This document shows, one piece after another, positions 56,930-64,000 of a stretch of DNA of 64,000 nucleotides. The stretch is taken from NCBI GenBank assembly GCA_026214975.1, contig JAOBSW010000724.1, forward strand, positions 1 to 64,000, in the 5' to 3' direction. This DNA comes from Gentiana macrophylla. Lineage: Eukaryota > Streptophyta > Magnoliopsida > Gentianales > Gentianaceae. The notes beneath the pieces are model-generated. The model had not been told where the DNA came from and made no database searches. It saw only the letters and a list, made by a program, of their open reading frames with translations. Both the position numbers and the translations under genes were made by a program. Positions within the stretch are counted from its first letter, which is position 1. Every line of letters starts with the position of its first letter.

Positions 56930-57700
56930 CAAATCTTCTTAAGATCCAATGTGAACTGTGCATAATTAACATTTTGTAGGCAAAACTGAAGGCTGACCCT
57001 ACAGCAGAATCGATATCTAGGCTACAACTTTGGCAGCCATGCCATCAAAGTAGCCGTGCCAGTGTCTCGGCAGTCTTGGCCTTTATAATTTCTACAGATT
57101 GCTCTGAAATACTCGCTATGTTTTAAAGGATTCACTTGAAACGTCTTCATCAAATTGAAAGGACTTTACAAAAGGGGTAGAAATAGATAAGGCAACTCAA
57201 GGTTTCTTGTTGAACGATTGAGCTTTCAGGAAAGGCCTTATCATGATACCAGCGCCCCACTCTGATAAGTCTCGCAGAGCTTTTTCCTTTAATTTGAACC
57301 ATTCCCTTTTTCTTTGAAGGTCAATACTTTTCTTGGTGTACTAAACCTTGACTTTATTAACTCTGAAAGCCAAACCTTTCTGTTGGAAGAGGTGGTTAGA
57401 AGGGTGAGGGGAAACATATTTAAGTACTCCTTGAATAGGTAGCACTGGAGGTGAAGGAAGAAGTCCCACTCCTGGATGTGGAACATAGATTGGAGAAGAG
57501 ACGAAGGAGGAAATGGTGGGTAACTACGAGGTTGATTTCCATTGCTTGATCCCTCATAAAAATAAGAAGAAGAAGATCAAGGGTTTACCATCACCAACGG
57601 AAAACAACTAGGTTACAAAAAACAATCTAGTCTAGGCAATATCAAACTTGTTTCTAATGATACTAACCTAACAAGAATAAACGCCTGGTCGCGTGAACCT
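56930..57700 (-). pseudogene. GYP2 gag remnant
   Basis: Between the primer site and the pre-RT spacer only 0.8 kb remains, against about 2 kb in an intact element. Proline/serine-rich N-terminal words (57480-57560, minus) can be read, but no zinc knuckle or protease triad was found, so protease and most of gag are deleted. Confidence 0.5.
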
Positions 57701-57704
57701 AACG

Positions 57705-57715
57705 CTCTGCTACCA
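57705..57715 (-). other. Primer-binding site of GYP2
   Basis: TGGTAGCAGAG on the minus strand, one change from the iMet site, two bases from the LTR end (TTACA). Confidence 0.8.
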
Positions 57716-57717
57716 AA

Positions 57718-57990
57718 TGTAACGACCCAAAACATATACAAGTCAAAATTGGCTATGACCGCTCGGCACGTGCACATCTCGTGATCAAATGCACACATAT
57801 GCCTTACAAAACAGTTGTATCATACAACATAGCAAAAGTTAAAAGATTTAACATACATCAGAATGCACAAAAAACGAAACAATCATTAAATTATAGAACT
57901 CATCAGACCCAGAACCGAAGGGATGGAACATAAAATATAAAACCAGAAATCAACATTCCACCGAGGAGGGGGCCTTGACACAACGTCAGT
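57718..57990 (-). repeat. 5' LTR of GYP2 (part with a second copy)
   Basis: Starts TGTAACGACCCAAAAC on the plus strand. Alignable to 37638-37908 as far as GTCAA; beyond that there is no second copy to define the LTR start. Confidence 0.75.
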
Positions 57991-58271
57991 ATGTCAAATT
58001 CCTAAGAGTTCTTAATTACTGATACATATATATCTACAACTCCAATTAAACAAAATGACAATCCAAAAAGTTTCATAAAATTTCAAAAATAGTGCATACT
58101 TCAATTCCAGTAAAATCAAAAGAAATACAACTAATTTATTATTTGTTATCTCAAGGAAAGAAATTGAAAAACATAAATGTTAAATTATTAACCGTGGGAG
58201 CGCAACCCAAAAAAACAAACAAAAAAGTATACAAATCATGCCAAAAGAAAAGGAACATCCTAAACACAATA

Positions 58272-58658
58272 CTTCCTCCGTTTTTTTATCTGTCGCAGGG
58301 AGAAAATTCACACAAATTAAGAAAGTGATTAATGTGTCCGAAAAAGAGCATAAAATGACTAAGTTATATTTTGATTTTTTTAATAAACAACACCCAATAA
58401 ATGTTGATTATTTCTTGTTAATTGAAGTAGTATATTGGGAATGTGTATATGCATGGACAGTAGTGAGACGAATCGACTTTTGGAGTTTTTAGCATTAAGA
58501 ATGTATTTTCTTGTTAGATATGTAAATACTTTGTTTATATATTATAATTAAATTGAAGGGTAAAGGTGAAAAAAAATGCTGCATTGATAATGAAAAACGA
58601 CAGAAAAATAAAAACAAAGCAAATTCTTAAAAATGATAGTTAAGAAAAACGGAGGGAG
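58272..58658. mobile_element. Stowaway MITE (387 bp)
   Basis: CTTCCTCCGTTTTT at the left and AAAAACGGAGGGAG at the right are inverted copies (one mismatch), flanked by TA on both sides (58270-58271, 58659-58660). The interior has typical family words (AATTCACACAAATTAAGAAA). The 84-codon plus-strand frame over it is not a gene. Confidence 0.92.
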
Positions 58659-58660
58659 TA

Positions 58661-59975
58661 TCTAAGAAGCTTAATAACTTGCTTCTACAAGGTCTTCTCC
58701 TATCTTCTCGATATCAACATTATTCTTATCTGAAATTTTTAAGTAATGGGTGATAACGACGGCCCAGTAAAGAAAATATAATGAAAAAAAACTATGATAG
58801 TATATGAGAAATACACCCATAATTTATATTAATGCAAGTATAATTTCAAAATTAGCATATTAATGATTACCATAATTGAATGAGACATATGAATATTAGT
58901 AACAGGGATTTGGAAGATTGCATACTTTAATGCAACCTAAATATTAATTCATAACTGTGAACTATCTTACTTACCAAACCAGATATATTGTATCATACTT
59001 ACCATATCTTATTTACCTAATTTCCATTACTATATTTTCATTATCCTATCATATTTTGTATATGTGACATATGTATATGAAATAGTGTGTCAGATTATTC
59101 AAAGGCAATACACTTTTGTCATGCCCATAAATAGAGAGTTTGTAATGCTTTGCTTGCCATGACCCTTTAATAAATATATCATTTTACACCTTGTCCTAAA
59201 TAAATAAGTAGAAAATCTAACCAAATTGCTATTACTACACATAGACCCGCATGTGAGCACATCTAACCGGCCCAACACCCACTTGAATAATCATTGACCC
59301 CCAACCGTGGGGCACGTTACGGATGTTGAGGATTCTCGAGAACTTATTCGTAACGTAAAGGATATATCAATACCTAACAAAAACTCATCTGACATAAATT
59401 TAAAAAATAATTAATATACTATAAAAATAAATGCCGACATGCCCATACATAATAGTACACTGTGTAAAAATTGACAATTGCATATAAACTGGAAGCTGAC
59501 CCTGCCGTGGAATTGGAAAACGGGCCGAAGCCTCCATGGCAGTACCGAGGTCTCGGTAGCTGGACCGCTGCCTCGGTAGCCTACAGCATATTGGGCGGAC
59601 CTGGCTTCCAGAATTTCTGTAGTTTGCCTTAAGTTTTCCCAGTAACATAAAAAATAAAAAAAAAATTAGTGAACTAAATAATGATTTGCATAATTTATGT
59701 GTGAAATTGAATCAATTAAAATTTTGAGATCAACCTTGTTCTTCATTTATGATCCTTACCAAAATTATGAATATTGAGATAAACATACAAATTTTTTGAA
59801 TGTTTGGTTAAACTTTACAAAAATAAATTAACCTAGCCCTTTAATTATATTTTTACCGGGATGCAAACTACGATGTAGATCCAAGAACAATTGTTACATG
59901 CATAATCAATGAATTTATTTTATTTTATTTTATTTTGAACATTGTGTAATTTTGACTTAGATTAACATTTAGGTA
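58661..59975. other. AT-rich non-coding interval
   Basis: No convincing ORF. A GC-richer patch at 59485-59640 (CTGACCCT, CTCGGTAG words) weakly resembles 56985-57110 in GYP2 gag, so it may be a small gypsy relic. Confidence 0.45.
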
Positions 59976-60191
59976 TCCTCTTGATATGACTTCTAGTGGT
60001 AAAAGTGGCTTGGGTGTTGTAAATGATAGCCAGCTGTGAGTCGGAGGTGAGGTTCGACTCTGTAAAGGGACGACTTCTTTCGGTTTCTTGGTAAAAGTCA
60101 CCGACTGAAACGGTCGCAGGTCCTCGATTAACATCTCCACTCATTCTGTGGGATCGGGCGAGTGGGGACCCTCACGGTTAGGGTTTAACCT
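59976..60191 (+). mobile_element. tRNA-derived SINE (216 bp)
   Basis: Flanked by a 14-bp direct repeat TTAACATTTAGGTA (59962-59975 and 60192-60205). TCTAGTGGTAAAAGTGG (A-box-like) and GAGGTTCGACTCTG (B box) are at the expected spacing in the first 90 bp. The tail ends GGTTAGGGTTTAACC. No coding capacity. Confidence 0.8.
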
Positions 60192-60220
60192 TTAACATTT
60201 AGGTAAAAAAGAAGTAGTGC

Positions 60221-61290
60221 TTGGATCTGGGAGTACCGCTCACTCAATCCCGCCAAAAGATAAAACCCTTCAACTTTATTCTGGAGAAAATACGGAAAAA
60301 TTATGTGCATGGAGAATGAACGCACTATCAAAAGCTGGCAAGACGATTCTCATCAAGAGTTCGCTCTCAGCGTTACAAAATTATGTAATGCAAACGTTGA
60401 AACTTCTGGCTGCCATCACAAGTGGGATCGAGAAGGTTTGTCGTCAATTTTTTTAGGGAGAAGAAAATGGTAACCGAAAGCTTCATACTATATCCTGGGA
60501 ACAACTGTGTCAACCCAAGAGTGCGGGCGGCCTCGGTTTTAAGAATATCAAAGCGATGAATATAGTCTTTTTGGGAAAACTCACGTGGCAACTTCTAACA
60601 TATGATTCTTCTTTATGGGTCTCTATTTTCATCAATAAATATGGCAACCCGTTCGATAGACCGAAACTTGACGCATCCCGGACTTGGAAAGGTATTTGCG
60701 TGGCTAATAAGACCATTCAGGATGGCTTCGCAACTCTTGACGAAGACAATATTTGGAGCCCATTTGATACTGGAAATACACCGTCAAAAGTGCTTACAAT
60801 TGGCTAATGGACTTTCTGAATAATAGTCCTTTGACTCAGTGGAATTTGATATGGAACCTCAAAGGCCCCATTAGATACAACTTTCTTATGGCGGGTGTGT
60901 CATAATAGTCTAATGGTAAGTGCCTCCTCTTTATCGCCATGTTGCCCCAACTCCGAATGCAATTTGTGCAACAATGCTAATGAAACAAAGATTCCATGCT
61001 TTACGCGAACGCGGCCGGGCACATTTTGTTTAGCGAAATATTGTCCGGTAGAAGAGCGGGAAAGTTTCTTCTCGCACTCGTTCCCACAACACTGGATAAC
61101 GGACAACCTCAGAAAAGATCGTAGCTGGACCTACGTGTTTCGAGAAACCTGCTACGACAATTGGTATTGGAGAAATAAAGTGGTCCATGACCCTTACTTG
61201 ATGCGCCCCCTGCCCACGTGTTCATTTCACAAGCAACCAGAAGAGCCAAAGACCTCCGTCTTGTTTGAAATGTTGCAGATTAGTTGTTAG
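60221..61290 (+). pseudogene. LINE ORF2 C-terminal part (RT end and zf-RVT domain)
   Basis: The frame reads LCAWRMNALSKAGKTILIKS, then (stop near 60456) WEQLCQPKSAGGLGFKNIKA, MNIVFLGKLTWQLL and WVSIFINKYG, then a zf-RVT-like cysteine cluster NSECNLCNNANETKIPC near 60948-60998. These are the sections that follow the polymerase core in plant LINEs. At least one stop and two frame changes. The endonuclease and polymerase core are absent. Confidence 0.9.
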
Positions 61291-61403
61291 TCGTTTTTAT
61301 TTTATAGCGACTGATTCATTAGAATCCGAAAAACTTTCTGTATTAATGCCACTGTGGAGTCTCTTCCCATCTGTTGAATAAAATCGATCTAAAAAAAAAA
61401 AAA
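60221..61403 (+). mobile_element. 5'-truncated LINE (L1 type) with poly(A) tail
   Basis: 3' end of a plant LINE ending in a poly(A) tail of about 13 As (61391-61403). It lies between copies of (A)5-6GAAGTAGTGC (60205-60220 and 61398-61413), the target duplication. Truncation at the 5' end is usual for target-primed reverse transcription. The A-rich left target fits the TT/AAAA preference of L1 endonucleases. It landed immediately beside the SINE. Confidence 0.92.
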
Positions 61404-61413
61404 GAAGTAGTGC

Positions 61414-62104
61414 GACTTACGTGATTCCCTTTATGTGGATGGAATTAATGAATGAAGTATGATGTAGGAATGACAAAAGATATAAAACGAGAAAAAATGT
61501 GAAAAAAAAATAATGGTTGAGAAGAAAAAAGCGCTGCAGCATTACATTACATTACATTACATTTGGTTGAAGAACACGTAGTAACACACGTGTAATAACG
61601 CGTTTTTTTCCTTCTCACCACTATCTTTTTTCGTTTTTTCCTCATTTTAGATCAAAACAGTTATTTACAACCTTTAACCTTTAATGGGAATAAAATAAAA
61701 ATTGAGAGAGACAACTATTGTGCTACGATAAGAACCATACCAAACATTTTGATATATATAGCACTACCCGTAATACGAAGAGACGATTTTGTGTCCATGG
61801 ATTATAGCTTTATACATTTAAAACGCTTATGCAAATGCAATATGCATGCAACATCTTTTTCTTAAAGGGACAACACGACTTTTGGAAGAAAGGGTGATCA
61901 TTCTTTCTTTCTTTGTGTGCATAATCTCCTTTTTTTTTTTTTTTTTTTTTTTTTATTATTTATTTTTTATTAATACCCTACCCACACACTCACCTCCGGT
62001 AGGGGGAAAATACAAATTTTAATTCGGCAAAAAAAAAATAAAATTTAAGTAACAAACAAAATACAAAGTATATTTGTGAGCATGTTTTTGTTTTCGTATT
62101 AAGG
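61414..62104. other. Non-coding interval with simple repeats
   Basis: Contains (ATTAC)4 at 61541-61560, a T25 tract at 61930-61954 and A-runs. No gene seen. Confidence 0.6.
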
Positions 62105-62259
62105 GATCAACGGTTTCTCATAATCTTTTTCTCATAAAAAAAAGCAATTTATCAATGATCAACGGTTTCTTATAATCTTTTTCTCATAAAAAAAAGCAAT
62201 TTATCAATGATCAACGGTTTCTCATAATCTTTATCTCGTAAAAAAAAGTGCAATTTATC
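62105..62259. repeat. Three tandem copies of a 52-bp unit
   Basis: Units start at 62105, 62157 and 62209 with GATCAACGGTTTCT and end GCAATTTATCA. Nearly identical, so recent. Confidence 0.95.
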
Positions 62260-62382
62260 ACCTTAGTTGTATCTAAGTTGGCCTAGGCATACGCACCAAC
62301 TGATGCGGAATGGAGCATATAACCAATAAATTATTATTTTTTCTTTTTGAGAGAAAAGAAGTTTTCATGTTTTCTTTTTCAG

Positions 62383-62440
62383 GCATGGCATAAATACTGG
62401 TCAAGCTGCGGCATTTATCAGCGCACTTGCAACGTTGAAA
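62383..62440 (+). pseudogene. Candidate isolated exon (58 bp)
   Basis: Preceded by a good acceptor (TTTTCTTTTTCAG) and followed by a good donor (GTAAGC). After one split-codon base it encodes HGINTGQAAAFISALATLK with no stop, a protein-like alanine-rich helix. No neighbouring exons were found within the window, so it may be a gene fragment or chance. Family not recognised. Confidence 0.3.
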
Positions 62441-63126
62441 GTAAGCTTTAGATATATTCGTGTTTTCTTTTGTTTATTTATTTATTTATTTTTGAAAGTT
62501 GTTTTCGTAATATCCTCAAACACCGTATAACAGAATAATTTATTTAATATAATCAGTAGTAGTTTTACGAGTGGTAGTTTTGACTGCAGAGAACGCATAA
62601 GAGGAGTCATCTGGCTCGATTTTTCTCTCGGCGGCGTCGTGTTGAAAGATTTCTTATGCTGCACCTTACCTCCGAGTAAGAGTCGACTCAAGCAAGACGA
62701 TCCCGCCAAACTCAGATTAATCGGACCAGAGTGGCCCGAATATCGGAAAAGCTTTAAGAAAAAAAAAATATTTAATACCTACGCTGGCATGGATTAGATT
62801 TCCCAGGCTCCACATTTGATGTTTCAAACATGATATCTTAACCGAACCGGGCAATTTGATAGGAAAACAGAGAAAATCGATGTTTTCACCCAAGAAAACC
62901 TACGGGCTAGAGGTTTGTGTGGTATCCGAGTCCTTATCCAGAAAAAAACGTCCGGCACACATATAATTACAATTTAATATTATTATACACGTAAGTCTTA
63001 CGTAAACAAATATCAGAGAACAAGCAAAGACAAAACGACTGACTCGGGTAACTAAAACAACTAATAAAAGATCGGAAGCAACATAAACTACATCTATTAC
63101 ATCATCAAAAGACTAATAATAACCAT
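62441..63126. other. Non-coding interval
   Basis: No supported gene or repeat boundary. ACCAT (63122-63126) may be the target duplication of the next element. Confidence 0.4.
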
Positions 63127-63650
63127 TGATGATACGGGATTTTACCCCTCCACGTGGAATTATCTGATTGGTCCAGCTGGCATGTGGAAAAGTCTAAGTT
63201 TATTATACACGTCGGAAAGAATACGAGACGTGCCAGTGAAGACCGCAACAACCGGCGGGTTCTGCAAGTGTCCCACCTCGAGCATCCATGTCGGTGTTAT
63301 GTGAGTCGACATCAGATCCAGCCCAGGTTCCTAAGCCCAATATTCCAGAGGGTTACTTGGGCAAGGGGCAAGGCCCATTAAAGGGTATTTATGTCAATAG
63401 ACCAAACCGCCCCAAGTTTAGGGCAGAAGAAGGACATGTGCCTATAAATGCATAGCTCCAGGAACTACGTAAGGCTTGATTCCTGGACTTACACAGGATA
63501 CGTAGGCAATCCAAGATACATTCTTGGACTCAGCCATAAAACACCAAAAACACCATATTTATCGGTCTTTGCCTTGCATATTCTTCTTCCTAACTCATCC
63601 TTAGATTACACGTGGCCTGCTTTACGGTGGTGCATTATTTAGCATCATCA
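63127..63650 (+). repeat. 5' LTR of a gypsy-type element (524 bp)
   Basis: Starts TGATGATACGGG and ends TTAGCATCATCA, short inverted ends of TG...CA type. Directly followed by a primer-like site. A CCTATAAATGCATAG TATA box lies at 63440-63454. Confidence 0.6.
63440..63454 (+). promoter_or_regulatory. TATA box of the right-edge LTR
   Basis: CCTATAAATGCATAG, about 200 bp before the LTR end. Confidence 0.55.
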
Positions 63651-63669
63651 TTTGGTGCTGTAGAAGCGA
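63651..63669 (+). other. Primer-binding site, non-iMet type
   Basis: TTTGGTGCTGTAGAAGCGAG resembles the TTTGGCGCCGTCTGTGGG sites of Tat/Ogre and Athila gypsy elements rather than the iMet site used by the others in this window. Confidence 0.45.
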
Positions 63670-63754
63670 GGGCTTCTACCGGTGAGTTGGTAAAGATATC
63701 GCAACGGCACCACCAAAGAAGAAAGAAACCGACAAACAAAGAAGAACTGTAGAT

Positions 63755-64000
63755 CGAAGAGCACACGGATATAGATCCAGCAGGGGTTCAAGCTCAAGAA
63801 ATCCCCACTGGATCTAGACCCGCAGTTGCAGAACCCCCAAGGCCTCAACTTCCCCCGCAGTTGCAAGATATGGCTGACCACTTAGCGTCTCTAGACGAGA
63901 ACGCCCTGAAAAGAGTGGTAGCCTCAGCGTTTATAGGCAAGGGAATTTGTAACACCCCCGAGGAACACCTGTTAGACCCACCGGGTCGAAAGGAGATTGA
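63755..64000 (+). CDS. Start of gag of the right-edge gypsy element (partial)
   Basis: An open frame from about 63757 to the window end. The first Met is at 63870 (MADHLASLDENALKRVVASA, then GKGICNTPEEHLLDPPGR), preceded in frame by a proline/glutamine-rich stretch (EPPRPQLPPQLQD). Position after LTR and primer site argues for gag. No conserved gag motif lies within the 80 or so codons available, so the call rests on context. The start may be the Met or an upstream frame fused by leaky reading; a TAG closes the frame before 63757. Confidence 0.45.

Larger units (their letters stand above)
37638..57990 (-). mobile_element. Ty3/gypsy retrotransposon GYP2, outer layer of a triple nest
   Basis: LTR sequence at 37638-37908 matches 57718-57988 (shared words GTATCATACAA, AAAAGATTTAACATACATC, GAAACAAT-ATTAAATTA). 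PBS, short gag remains, the pre-RT spacer and RT follow on the minus strand. RT is split by COP2 between its N-terminal part (about 56570-56344) and the MPxGxTNAP part (38135-37920). The right LTR probably extends past 57990, perhaps beyond the Stowaway MITE, but its start was not found. Gag C-terminus, protease, RNase H and integrase are missing. Confidence 0.8.

Noticed and set aside
62482..62709. 75-codon minus-strand ORF near the right end
   Set aside because: No recognisable motif and no supporting signals; considered a chance frame.

Overview
This window is nuclear DNA from a plant, most likely a eudicot. The evidence is one spliced tetraspanin gene of plant type, AT-rich intergenic DNA, Stowaway- and hAT-like MITEs, a tRNA-derived SINE, a 5'-truncated plant L1-type LINE, a 9-bp-TSD Mutator-like element, and several Ty1/copia and Ty3/gypsy retrotransposons primed by initiator-tRNA-Met. 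I cannot name the species. Only about 2-3% of the window looks like host protein-coding sequence: a 66-codon gene (1581-1781, +) and a two-exon tetraspanin gene (36740-34963, -).

Layout, left to right. 57-908 is a G-rich pentamer minisatellite with a 212-bp higher-order period. 909-4673 holds the small gene, an (AT)n tract and a diverged tandem duplication whose two units each carry a snRNA-type USE plus TATA arrangement on the minus strand. 4674-34156 is one old Ty3/gypsy element (GYP1, +) with a 2.2-kb 5' LTR, broken gag-pol and a partial 3' LTR. It is inflated by a 5.5-kb MULE (11238-16777, perfect 9-bp TSD) and by a second LTR element (X, -). X's LTR was in turn split by an 11.1-kb Ty1/copia element (COP1, 20371-31519, -, perfect 5-bp TSD).

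34157-37637 is a host island with the tetraspanin gene. 37638 to about 57990 is a three-layer nest, all on the minus strand. Gypsy element GYP2 has its reverse transcriptase split by copia element COP2 (38141-56338, near-perfect TSD). COP2's gag/5' LTR region is in turn occupied by copia element COP3 (about 42181-56012). A hAT-like MITE also sits inside the GYP2 RT. 58272-58658 is a Stowaway MITE, 59976-60191 a SINE and 60221-61403 a LINE tail, each with recognisable target duplications. The right edge (63127-64000) enters a new gypsy element, probably Tat/Ogre-like from its priming site, and runs off the window.

None of the retroelement ORF sets is intact. COP1 and COP3 look like SIRE/Maximus-type copia elements: both carry 3.9-4.8 kb between RNase H and the 3' LTR, beginning with an extra start codon (ORF3), and neither resembles gag-pol there. 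COP1 has lost its whole RT core by an apparently in-frame deletion. A caution runs through the window: the two LTRs of COP1 differ in a way that repeatedly pairs CAG/CTG with CG-containing strings, and COP3 pol has odd CAAAG strings at expected CTG/CAG sites. This may reflect base-calling trouble at methylated CHG sites, so fine-scale frameshifts in the repeats should be read with care.
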